Assembly (NCBI GenBank): GCA_015067885.1
Contig: SVLO01000014.1
Location: forward strand, 1-48,993
Length of the DNA stretch: 48,993 bases
Direction of reading: 5' to 3'
From: Oscillospiraceae bacterium
Lineage (GTDB): Bacteria > Bacillota > Clostridia > Oscillospirales > Oscillospiraceae
In this document: positions 41,189 through 48,634 of the stretch, in pieces
Position numbering within the stretch: position 1 is the first letter of the stretch
Layout of the letters: each line of letters begins with the position of its first letter
Program-made: the position numbers and the translations under genes
Notes under the pieces: generated by a model
Seen by the model: the letters and a program-made list of their open reading frames with translations, nothing else
The model's database searches: none
Told to the model about the DNA's origin: nothing

Positions 41189-41926
41189 TTATACGATGGC
41201 TTGGCGCAGCCACTCCAGGGTGCAGTTGACCATGTGCTTGCCGGTCTCCACACTGGCCTCCACCGCATCTTTGGCAAACCACTCGGTGTTGCGCGCGCAG
41301 CGGGACAGGTCCACGTTCTCCGGCCAGGTACCCAACATCAGGCTGGTCTCCCACTTGCCGGCGTGGTCAAAGCCGCCGCACTTCTTCTGTGCCTCGGCGC
41401 CGATGAGGGGAATGACCTTGACGTAGGCAAAGGGGTCGTCGCTGCCGCCCAAATCTTCATAGTAGGTGGCGTAGCTGTCGCTGCCCCACCAGCCCTTGCC
41501 CATGGTGTCCTCCATGTACTCCATGGCCACCTTTTTGGCCGCCTTGTGGCAGGCGATGGTCATGGGCATCAGGCCCGCGCCCTCGGTTTGGTGGTGAGGG
41601 ACAAGGTAAATATTCTTAATACCGCCGTAGACCATGGACTTGACGATGGAATAGATGTAATCGGCATAGACGTCCTCGTCCACGTGGACGTGGCCGGGAC
41701 GGGGGCCGCACACGGCGTAGGACGCCACGCCGTACCAGATGGGCGGGCAGACCACGATCTCCTTTTCCTTCTCCAGCTCCCGCAGGCAACCGGTGATGAC
41801 CATGGTATCGGTGCCGCAGGAGGCGTGGTGAGCGTGGTACTCGATGGTGCCAATGGGGATGATAAAGGGTACCTTACGGTCCGCCGCGTCCTTGATCTCA
41901 TCGTAGAGCATATCGATAAGCTGCAT
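41189..41926 (-). CDS. Creatininase-family amidohydrolase
   Basis: 245 aa. The N-terminal metal site IIPIGTIEYHAHHASCGTDT (residues 22-41) carries the Glu, His and Asp ligands of the family. VPHHQTEGAG near residue 109 replaces the usual NGHGGN, and DHAGKWETSLML near residue 187 replaces HAGExETS, with Lys in place of Glu. The family opens cyclic amides such as creatinine or triaminopyrimidine intermediates. The substitutions suggest a distinct subgroup and substrate. AAAGGAG precedes the ATG. It lies 66 nt after the M24-fold gene, across a hairpin. Confidence 0.82.
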   Translation of the reverse strand: MQLIDMLYDEIKDAADRKVPFIIPIGTIEYHAHHASCGTDTMVITGCLRELEKEKEIVVCPPIWYGVASYAVCGPRPGHVHVDEDVYADYIYSIVKSMVYGGIKNIYLVPHHQTEGAGLMPMTIACHKAAKKVAMEYMEDTMGKGWWGSDSYATYYEDLGGSDDPFAYVKVIPLIGAEAQKKCGGFDHAGKWETSLMLGTWPENVDLSRCARNTEWFAKDAVEASVETGKHMVNCTLEWLRQAIV

Positions 41927-41946
41927 AGTATTACTCCTTTACAGAT

Positions 41947-41979
41947 GCCCGCAGAGCGCCATTTGGGCGCCCTGCGGGC
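41947..41979 (-). promoter_or_regulatory. Intra-operon GC hairpin
   Basis: 14-bp stem with one mismatch (41947-41960 with 41966-41979) between the M24-fold and creatininase genes. No T-run follows, so it is more likely an mRNA processing or stability element than a terminator. Confidence 0.6.
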
Positions 41980-41992
41980 AGGGTTTAGTCAT

Positions 41993-43165
41993 TTAGAAGT
42001 ACAGCTCGGGACACAGCTCGGGGATCTCGGGGCTGAGCAGCTCGTAGCCGCCCTCCTTGACCGCGATGCCCTTCTCCCAGCGCACGCCGAAGGTGTCGCC
42101 GGAGATGTAGGTATCCACCTGGAAGGTCATGTTGGGCTTGAGGAAGTAGTCGGAGCTGGTTTCGCACCAGGGGGCCTCCACCTCGATGATGCCGGTGCCG
42201 TGGAGAGGACCGTAGACGTAGTTCTTCTCAAAGCCGTTGTCCACAAACTTCTTGTAGAAGTTCTTGGCAATATCGGCGGCGAAGACACCGGCCTTCACCT
42301 GCTGCTCGGACCAGCGGTGCATCTCGCGGCAGAACTGCACGATCTCGCGGCGGCGGCCGTCCAGCTTACCCAGGCAGATGGGGTAGCCGATGGCGGCGGA
42401 GTAGCCGTCGATCTTGGCGGACAGGTTCAGCTGCACGATGTCGTCCTTCTGGAACTGGCGGTAGGAAGAACGGGAGATGGCGTGGCGGGTGGACGCCTCG
42501 GAGAAGACGTACATGGGCAGACCCTCGTACTCGGCACCGTTCTCGTAGACCACGCGCTGGGCCACGCCCACCATCTGCAGCTCGGTCATGCCGGGACGGA
42601 TCTCCTTCATGACCTGCTGGGTGGCCAGGTCGGCAATGCGGTAGCCCTCACGCAGGCAGGCCAGCTCGTTCTCGGACTTGATGGAGCGCAGCTCCACCAT
42701 CACCTTGCCGGCGTCCACGATCTCGGCCTCGGGGAAGGCGTCACGGATGGCGTTGAAGATGGTGACGGAGGTGTCCAGGTAGGAAGCCACGCCGATGCGG
42801 ATCTTCTTGCCGGTGACACCGATGCCCTTGAACACGTCATGGAAGGTGTCGGGCTTCAACTCGGGGTAAGCGGGGTCCGCGCCCTCGCGGTAAGCCAGCA
42901 GGACGTAGATCTTGTCCAGCTTGTTGCGGTCAGCGCCAAAGATAGCGGACTCGGGACCCACCATCAGGGCAGCTTCGCCGGCGGCGGAGATAGCCACGCC
43001 GGACCGCTCGAACAGGGGCCAGAAGCCGGAGAAGTAGCGGGGGTTGGCGTAGTCGGCCTCGTTGCCGTTGACGATCAGAACGTCCAGATTCTCACGCTGC
43101 AGAATGGCAGCGCAGCGCTGTACGCGCTCCTTATACTCGTGATCAGGAATACAAATGCGACCCAT
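41993..43165 (-). CDS. Creatinase/M24-fold protein lacking most metal ligands
   Basis: 390 aa. A creatinase N-terminal domain (residues 12-150, LDVLIVNGNEADYANPRYFS) precedes a pita-bread M24 domain. Of the five metal ligands of aminopeptidase P, the first Asp reads Asn (VQLNLSAKIDGY), the second reads Ala (SAAIGY) and the first Glu reads Asp (TFQVDTYI). The His (PLHGTGIIEVEAP) and last Glu (GVRWEKG) remain. Creatinase itself is a metal-free member of this fold, so a creatinase-like C-N hydrolase is more likely than a peptidase. AGGAGG precedes the ATG. Neighbours are a creatininase-family gene and an ASRT homologue. Confidence 0.85.
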   Translation of the reverse strand: MGRICIPDHEYKERVQRCAAILQRENLDVLIVNGNEADYANPRYFSGFWPLFERSGVAISAAGEAALMVGPESAIFGADRNKLDKIYVLLAYREGADPAYPELKPDTFHDVFKGIGVTGKKIRIGVASYLDTSVTIFNAIRDAFPEAEIVDAGKVMVELRSIKSENELACLREGYRIADLATQQVMKEIRPGMTELQMVGVAQRVVYENGAEYEGLPMYVFSEASTRHAISRSSYRQFQKDDIVQLNLSAKIDGYSAAIGYPICLGKLDGRRREIVQFCREMHRWSEQQVKAGVFAADIAKNFYKKFVDNGFEKNYVYGPLHGTGIIEVEAPWCETSSDYFLKPNMTFQVDTYISGDTFGVRWEKGIAVKEGGYELLSPEIPELCPELYF

Positions 43166-43199
43166 AATGATTTCCTCCTAATATGTAGTAGTGTTTTGA

Positions 43200-43556
43200 T
43201 TACTCGCAATAGCCGGGGGTGGTGTAGAACGCCACAGTGCGGGGTTCGGCACGGCCGTACTGGGCCACGACAGGCACGCTGCTCTCCAGCATGATGGCGT
43301 ACTGCTCCTCAAAGGCGGCAGTAAACTGACCGAAGTCCTCCTCCCGGTTGGTGCGCAGGCAGCGCACGCGGCGGGCCTCCACCTGCGTGTGGAAGCTGAC
43401 CGGCTCCCGGTCGGGGTAGATCAGGGTGATTTTGATGTCGGCCCGGTTGTCCGTCACGTTGGTGATGATGATGGACTCGTGACCGGGGATCAGATTCACA
43501 CCCACGGGGGGCAGCTCCGCATCCGGGAAGATCCAAACCTTCTTACCATAGTCCAT
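43200..43556 (-). CDS. Anabaena sensory rhodopsin transducer (ASRT)-family protein
   Basis: 118 aa beta-sandwich protein. The sequence GKKVWIFPDAELPP, then GHESIIITNVTDNRADIKIT, YPDREPVSFHTQVEARRVR and SSVPVVAQYGRAEPR follows the soluble tetrameric transducer of Anabaena sensory rhodopsin along its whole length. No rhodopsin is present. Homologues in heterotrophs are found near sugar and other catabolic genes, where a ligand-binding or regulatory role is presumed. ATG 43556 follows GGGAGG. The frame to 43649 runs over the promoter. It is the first gene of the operon. Confidence 0.82.
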   Translation of the reverse strand: MDYGKKVWIFPDAELPPVGVNLIPGHESIIITNVTDNRADIKITLIYPDREPVSFHTQVEARRVRCLRTNREEDFGQFTAAFEEQYAIMLESSVPVVAQYGRAEPRTVAFYTTPGYCE

Positions 43557-43587
43557 AATGTAACCTCCCTTCTCGTTCATTTCTTCG

Positions 43588-43604
43588 GTGGAACTCCGTT
43601 CCAC
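43588..43604. promoter_or_regulatory. Palindrome GTGGAA-N5-TTCCAC in the operon leader
   Basis: Perfect 6-bp arms, about +10 to +26 from the predicted start of the minus-strand operon. Candidate operator for the divergent AraC-type regulator or another repressor. Confidence 0.45.
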
Positions 43605-43620
43605 TCCTCTATTTACTACA

Positions 43621-43649
43621 ATTATAATATAACTCTTGTCTTTGGTCAA
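43621..43649 (-). promoter_or_regulatory. Promoter of the ASRT-creatinase-creatininase-AllA operon
   Basis: Minus strand TTGACC, 17-bp spacer, TATAAT: near consensus. Confidence 0.82.
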
Positions 43650-43665
43650 TTTCTTGTGCTATACT
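43636..43665 (+). promoter_or_regulatory. Predicted promoter of the AraC-type regulator
   Basis: TTGTCT, 18-bp spacer, TATACT. Its -35 overlaps the -35/spacer of the divergent operon promoter, so the two probably compete. Confidence 0.55.
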
Positions 43666-43705
43666 GGCAATTAATAGGACGATATTCACTTTTGGAGGGT
43701 TGTGC

Positions 43706-44545
43706 ATGGAATTTATGGGCTATCGGGAGGGCAAGCAGCACGGCTCCGAGGGCTTCCCACTGGAATTATACCGCGTGGACGAGGGGCATCCCGGCTACAT
43801 CATGGCCTGCCACTGGCACCGGGAATGTGAGCTGATCTGCGTCCATCAAGGGCAACTGCGCATCTTTTTGGACACCCGGGAGTACCTGCTGAACCCCGGC
43901 GACGTGTGCTACGTGGCCCAGGGCGTGCTGCACAGCGCCCAGCCGGAGGGCTGCGTGTACGACTGCGTGGACTTTGACCCCTCCGCCCTGCTGGCACAGA
44001 CCCGCCCGGCCCGGCACCTGCTGCGGCGGCTGGAAAATGACGACACCATGATTTCTCCCATCGTCACCTCCCCCGTGGTGCGCTCCTGTATGGACGAGCT
44101 GCTGGCTGCCGTGCGGGAGCAGCCGGACGGCTGGCAGCTCATTGCCCTGTCCGCCCTGTTCCGCTTTTACGGCGCAGTGGTGCAGCAGAAGCTGTACGAA
44201 CCCGCCTCCGCCACCGGCTCCCACCGCCTGACCCATCTGAAGTCCGCCCTGGCCTACATCCACCAAAACTATCAGCAGCACATCACTTTGGACGAGCTGT
44301 CCCGCATCTCCGGTCTGACCCCCAAGTACTTCTGCCGCTACTTCCGCTCCATGGTCCACCGCACCCCCATGGACTATCTCAATTACTGCCGGGTACAGAA
44401 CGCCTGCGTGCTGCTGGAGCAGACCCAGCAGTCGGTCACCCAAATCGCCTACGCCTGCGGCTTCAACGACAGCAGCTACTTCACCCGCTGCTTCAAGGCC
44501 CAAACCGGGGTCACCCCCCTGGGCTGGCGCAAGGCGCACCGATAA
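43706..44545 (+). CDS. AraC-family regulator with cupin sensor domain
   Basis: 279 aa. An N-terminal cupin domain (CHWHRECELICVHQGQLRIF near residue 35, LNPGDVCYVAQGVLHSAQP near residue 67) is followed by a C-terminal double HTH (ITLDELSRISGLTPKYFCRY near residue 194, VTQIAYACGFNDSSYFTRCF near residue 247). GGAGG lies 7 nt before ATG 43706. Its position between the ASRT operon and a co-directional amidohydrolase suggests it senses the pathway substrate and controls both. Confidence 0.9.
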   Translation: MEFMGYREGKQHGSEGFPLELYRVDEGHPGYIMACHWHRECELICVHQGQLRIFLDTREYLLNPGDVCYVAQGVLHSAQPEGCVYDCVDFDPSALLAQTRPARHLLRRLENDDTMISPIVTSPVVRSCMDELLAAVREQPDGWQLIALSALFRFYGAVVQQKLYEPASATGSHRLTHLKSALAYIHQNYQQHITLDELSRISGLTPKYFCRYFRSMVHRTPMDYLNYCRVQNACVLLEQTQQSVTQIAYACGFNDSSYFTRCFKAQTGVTPLGWRKAHR

Positions 44546-44584
44546 GTTATCCACTTTAGGTACCGTATCACAGGAGGTTACATT

Positions 44585-45619
44585 ATGGCTGTTTACTTTG
44601 GAATGGAGCGCCCGGCCAACTACGACCGGGCCTATGAGGCCGACTTGCTGTCCCGTTTGGCACCCAAAATCCCGGAGCAGGTGTTTGACGCCCACTTCCA
44701 CATCTCCCGGGACGAAATTCCCAACGTCCCGGATGCGGAGGCCTTTGACACGTGGAAAGAGTACACCAACCACTTCCTGGGCGGCAACCGCATCCGGGGC
44801 GGCCTAGTTATGGCCCATCCGAAATACTATGCGGAAAAAGAAACTTTGGACTCCCACCGGCTGTTCGCCTGCCAACTGGCCCAGGAACACGAGGGGTTCG
44901 TTTCCGGCCTTGTCATTCGCCCCCAGGACGACCCCCGGGAGATGGATGACCACATCCGGCGCTTCCCCCGCATCGTGGCCCTGAAACCCTATCTGACCTA
45001 TTCCGGCGCGGAAAATATCTACGAGGCCGACCTGCTTCAGTACGCCCCGGAGTGGATGTGGGAGCTGGCCAGCCAGTACCGGCTGGCCATGGTGCTGCAC
45101 CTGTCCCACTTTGGCGACGGTCTGTCCGATCCCCGCAACGGCGAACAGTTGCGCTATCTGTGCAAAAAGTACCCCCAGGTCAAGGTCAACCTGGCCCACT
45201 GCGCCATGGGCCACAACCCGGACAAGCTGCAGCAGGGTCTGCGCTATTTGGACGGGCTGGACAACCTGTGGACCGACGTCAGCGGCATTGGCGAGGCGTT
45301 GTCCATCATCTGTATGCTGAAGTATATGGGACCGGAGCGGGTCATGTTCGCCTCGGACGGCTACCGTTTCGCCTTCCACCACCACAGCCGGGTGTTTGCT
45401 CTGGGCGGGCATTTTCTCTCTTTCTCCGACCGCCACGCCGTTGACCCCTCCCCCCTCGGCCTGCCCACTGCCTATCAGTTCCGGCCCATTACACCCTTTG
45501 CGGAAAATCTCTCGGCCACGGTGGCCGCCTGCCAGGTCTGCGGTCTGACCGAAGCCCAATGGCAGGACGTGTTCTACAACAACGCCGCCAAACAGTTCTA
45601 TCCCCTGGTACGCGAATAA
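44585..45619 (+). CDS. Amidohydrolase-2 family hydrolase
   Basis: 344 aa TIM-barrel enzyme. The HxH metal motif is in FDAHFHISRDE near residue 35, ALKPYLTYSG (with the Lys position) near residue 132, MVLHLSHFGDG near residue 172, NLAHCAMGHN near residue 203 and the metal Asp in FASDGYRF near residue 258. The family hydrolyses or decarboxylates small carbonyl substrates. AGGAGG precedes the ATG and the gap from the AraC gene is 39 nt, so the two form one transcript. It probably adds a hydrolytic step to the divergent pathway. Confidence 0.85.
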   Translation: MAVYFGMERPANYDRAYEADLLSRLAPKIPEQVFDAHFHISRDEIPNVPDAEAFDTWKEYTNHFLGGNRIRGGLVMAHPKYYAEKETLDSHRLFACQLAQEHEGFVSGLVIRPQDDPREMDDHIRRFPRIVALKPYLTYSGAENIYEADLLQYAPEWMWELASQYRLAMVLHLSHFGDGLSDPRNGEQLRYLCKKYPQVKVNLAHCAMGHNPDKLQQGLRYLDGLDNLWTDVSGIGEALSIICMLKYMGPERVMFASDGYRFAFHHHSRVFALGGHFLSFSDRHAVDPSPLGLPTAYQFRPITPFAENLSATVAACQVCGLTEAQWQDVFYNNAAKQFYPLVRE

Positions 45620-45628
45620 ACCCCAAGA

Positions 45629-45662
45629 AAAAACCGACACATCAGGCGATGTGTCGGTTTTT
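45629..45662. terminator. Bidirectional terminator between the amidohydrolase and aminotransferase genes
   Basis: 15-bp perfect stem (45629-45643 with 45648-45662), AGGC loop, A5/T5 ends. Confidence 0.92.
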
Positions 45663-45664
45663 GT

Positions 45665-46846
45665 TTACTTATAGCTGTCGGCCAGGGCCTTGAACTTGGG
45701 TAAGGCCCGGCGGATCATGTCCGTCTGCACGCAGTAGGCGATGCGGAAATGGCCCGGGGCGCCGAAGCCGGAACCGGGTACCAGCAGCAGATCGAACTGC
45801 TTGGCCCGCTCGCTGAAGGCCAGGTCGTCCGCCTCCAGGCTGCGGGGGAAGAGATAGAACGCGCCGCCCGGCTGAGCCACGTGGTAGCCCATTTCACGCA
45901 GGGAGTCCACCAGCAGCTTGCAGTTTTCCTCGTATACCTTCAAATCGGCGGTCATGTCGCAGCACAGGCTGGTCACCTGCTGGAACAGGCTGGGGGCATT
46001 CACATAGCCCAAAGAGCGGCCCGCGCCGGCCACGGCGGCGTAGACCTTGTCGGCATCGGCCACCTTGCCGGGGACGTAGACGTAGCCAAGTCGCTCACCG
46101 GGCAGGGACAAGGACTTGGAGAAAGAGTAGCACACGATGGTGTCTCTGTAGATGTGGGGCAGCCAAGCCACCTCCACCCCGGCGAAGGCGATCTCACGGT
46201 ACGGCTCGTCGGAGATAAGGTAGATGGGGTGGCCGTACGCCTCGCTCTTTTCGGTCAGGATGGCGGCCAGCTTCTCCAAAGTCTGCCGGGAGTAGACCAC
46301 GCCGGAGGGATTGTTGGGGCTATTGACCACCACGCCCTTGGTGTTGGGGGTGATGGCGGCTTCAAAGGCCGCAAAGTCGATTTGGAACTGTTCAATTTCG
46401 GGAGGGATCAGCACCATTTTGGCCCCGGCCCCCTCGATAAACACCTTGTACTCCGGGAAGTAGGGAGCAAAGACGATGAACTCGTCCCCGGGGCAGGTCA
46501 GGCCGTTGAACACGCAGCACAGAGAGGCGGCGGCGCCCACCGTGATGTAAAGGTCATTTGCCGTACACCCGGCGTTAAATCTGCGGTTCAGGCTGTCGGC
46601 AAAGCGGGTGCGGACGGCGGCGTCACCTTGGGCGCTGGTATAGCAGTGGATGACATCGGGGTTCTCCTTCAAAATGCGGATAGCGGTTTCATTCACCGCG
46701 TCGGGGGCAGGCACACTGGGATTTCCCAAAGAGAAATCGTACACATTCTCCGGGCCCACCACGGCGGCACGCTGCTTGCCGTACTCAAACAATTCACGGA
46801 TCACGGACCGGGCGGTGCCCAGCCCCAGCATTCTTTCGTTAACCAT
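45665..46846 (-). CDS. PLP-dependent aminotransferase (class I/II)
   Basis: 393 aa. The fold-type I signature includes NSPNNPSGVVYS near residue 171, ISDEPYREIAF near residue 210 and the PLP-lysine motif SFSKSLSLPGERLGY near residue 240, with the substrate-carboxylate Arg in HFRIAYC near residue 370. It transfers an amino group between an amino acid and a 2-oxo acid. The exact substrate is unknown. AGGAGG precedes the ATG at 46846. Confidence 0.9.
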   Translation of the reverse strand: MVNERMLGLGTARSVIRELFEYGKQRAAVVGPENVYDFSLGNPSVPAPDAVNETAIRILKENPDVIHCYTSAQGDAAVRTRFADSLNRRFNAGCTANDLYITVGAAASLCCVFNGLTCPGDEFIVFAPYFPEYKVFIEGAGAKMVLIPPEIEQFQIDFAAFEAAITPNTKGVVVNSPNNPSGVVYSRQTLEKLAAILTEKSEAYGHPIYLISDEPYREIAFAGVEVAWLPHIYRDTIVCYSFSKSLSLPGERLGYVYVPGKVADADKVYAAVAGAGRSLGYVNAPSLFQQVTSLCCDMTADLKVYEENCKLLVDSLREMGYHVAQPGGAFYLFPRSLEADDLAFSERAKQFDLLLVPGSGFGAPGHFRIAYCVQTDMIRRALPKFKALADSYK

Positions 46847-46899
46847 AGTTGTTTCCTCCTGTCGGGGTTCTTGTCCCCTATGATAGCACACGATTACGG

Positions 46900-46935
46900 A
46901 AAAGAAAAGACCCTCCACCGCGGAGGGTCTTTTCG
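46900..46935 (-). terminator. Terminator of the acyl-CoA synthetase gene
   Basis: 13-bp stem (46904-46916 with 46922-46934) with 5-nt loop and T-rich tail on the minus strand, separating it from the aminotransferase gene. Confidence 0.88.
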
Positions 46936-46936
46936 A

Positions 46937-48586
46937 TTATGCGTTATTCTGCGCCTCCACCAGGCGCACGCCGCAGTACTGCTCGCGCAGCTTGGGCTTT
47001 TCGATCTTGCCGGTGGCGTTGCGGGGTACGGGGGCGAAGATGATCTTCTTGGGGCGCTTGTACCGGGGCAGGTCCACGCAGAACTGCTCGATCTCCTCCT
47101 CGGTGCAGGTCTGCCCCTCCTTCACCTGAACGATGGCGGTGGCGATCTCACCCAAACGGGGGTCGGGCAGGCCGATGACCGCCACGTCGTGGATCTTAGG
47201 CATGGCGGCCAGGTAGGCCTCGATCTGCACGGGGTACAGGTTCTCGCCGCCGGAGATGATAACGTCCTTCTTGCGGTCCACCAGGAAGATGAAGCCGTCC
47301 TCATCCTCCCGGGCCATGTCGCCGGTGTAGAGCCAGCGGTCCTTCAGCACCTCGTCGGTGGCCTCTTTGTTTTTGTAGTAGCAGAGCATCACGCCGGGGC
47401 CGAACACCGCCAGCTCGCCCACCTCGCCACGGGGGACCTCCTGGCCGTTCTCGTCCACGATCTTGGTCTGCCACAGGTAGCCGGGCTTGCCGATGGCGCC
47501 CACCTTGTGGACGTTCTCCATACCCAGATGGACACAGCCGGGACCGATGGACTCGGACAGGCCGTAGTTGGTGTCGTACTTGTGGTTGGGGAAATACTCC
47601 AGCCAGCGGCGAATCAAAGAGGGCGGCACCGGCTGGGCGCCGATGTGCATCAGCCGCCACTGGTCCAACTGATAATCCTCAATTTTCAGCTCGCCCCGGT
47701 CCAGGGCAGCCAGCAGGTCCTGGGCCCAAGGCACCAGCAGCCACACGATGGTGCATTTCTCCTCGCTGACCGCGCGCAAAATCCACTCGGGCTTCACCCC
47801 GCGCAGCAGCACCGCCTTGCTGCCCGAGAGCAGCGAGCCGAACCAGTGCATCTTGGCGCCGGTGTGGTACAGGGGCGGGATGCACAGGAACACGTCGTCC
47901 TTCCCCTGCTGGTGGTGGTTCTGCTCGGTCAGGCAGGAGCTGTACAGCGCCCGGTGGTTGTGCAGAATGGCCTTGGGGAAGCCGGTGGTGCCGGAGGAGA
48001 AATAGATGGCGGCGTAGTCCTCCTCATCCAGGGCCACAGGAGGCACGCTGGAGGAACAGAAGCCCATCAGTCGCATACCGTCCTCGGCGTAGGCGGGAAC
48101 CTCCCGCCCCACAAAGAAGAAGGTATGCACGCCGGGCAAATCATCGACAATGGGGTCCATACGCTGGACAAACTCGGGACCGAAAACCAACACCTCGGCA
48201 TCGGCCAGCTCCAGGCAGTACTTGATCTCGTCACCGGAGTAGCGGAAGTTCATGGGTACCACGATGCACCCGGCCTTCAGCACACCAAAGTAGATGGGCA
48301 GCCACTCCAGGCAATTCATCAGCAGAATGGCCACCTTGGCCCCCCGCTTGATGCCCCGGCTGAGCAGCAGGTTTGCAAAGCGGTTGGCACGGCGGTCAAA
48401 GTCCTTCCAGCTCATCTCCCGGCGGTAGGGGGCGTCGGGGTTGGCACCCTGGATCAGGCTGAAATCCTGCCAGGTCACGGCCTTCATCATGGCCTTGTCC
48501 CGCTCCTCCGAGGGGTTGATCTCCACCAGAGCGACCTGGTCGCCGTAAAGTTTGCTGTTACGCTCCAGCAGTTCGGTAATTACCAT
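46937..48586 (-). CDS. AMP-forming acyl-CoA synthetase
   Basis: 549 aa ANL-superfamily ligase. The P-loop AIYFSSGTTGFPKAI near residue 190, the A5 motif NYGLSESIGPG near residue 332, the A7/A8 motifs YTGDMAREDEDGFIFLVDRK near residue 424 and the C-terminal adenylation Lys in PRNATGKIEK near residue 528 are intact. It activates a carboxylic acid to acyl-CoA. The acid (fatty, aromatic or other) is not resolved. ATG 48586 was chosen because AAAGG is 9 nt upstream. The ATG at 48595 abuts the ribosome binding site. A conserved-looking insert near residues 28-60 precedes the core. Confidence 0.9.
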   Translation of the reverse strand: MVITELLERNSKLYGDQVALVEINPSEERDKAMMKAVTWQDFSLIQGANPDAPYRREMSWKDFDRRANRFANLLLSRGIKRGAKVAILLMNCLEWLPIYFGVLKAGCIVVPMNFRYSGDEIKYCLELADAEVLVFGPEFVQRMDPIVDDLPGVHTFFFVGREVPAYAEDGMRLMGFCSSSVPPVALDEEDYAAIYFSSGTTGFPKAILHNHRALYSSCLTEQNHHQQGKDDVFLCIPPLYHTGAKMHWFGSLLSGSKAVLLRGVKPEWILRAVSEEKCTIVWLLVPWAQDLLAALDRGELKIEDYQLDQWRLMHIGAQPVPPSLIRRWLEYFPNHKYDTNYGLSESIGPGCVHLGMENVHKVGAIGKPGYLWQTKIVDENGQEVPRGEVGELAVFGPGVMLCYYKNKEATDEVLKDRWLYTGDMAREDEDGFIFLVDRKKDVIISGGENLYPVQIEAYLAAMPKIHDVAVIGLPDPRLGEIATAIVQVKEGQTCTEEEIEQFCVDLPRYKRPKKIIFAPVPRNATGKIEKPKLREQYCGVRLVEAQNNA

Positions 48587-48613
48587 GGGAAACATCCTTT
48601 CAAACGCGACACT

Positions 48614-48625
48614 TTAACGCGTTAA
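48614..48625. promoter_or_regulatory. Perfect palindrome TTAACGCGTTAA, candidate operator
   Basis: Lies between the predicted transcription start and the acyl-CoA synthetase ATG, and is flanked by GACA and TGTC that extend it imperfectly. A position at about +13 to +24 fits a repressor site. Confidence 0.5.
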
Positions 48626-48634
48626 TGTCAAAAA

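Noticed and set aside
40577-43294. 905-codon open frame on the plus strand
   Set aside because: Antisense to AllA-like, creatininase and M24-fold genes, which have clear motifs and ribosome binding sites.
45749-48625. 958-codon open frame on the plus strand
   Set aside because: Antisense shadow of the aminotransferase and acyl-CoA synthetase genes.
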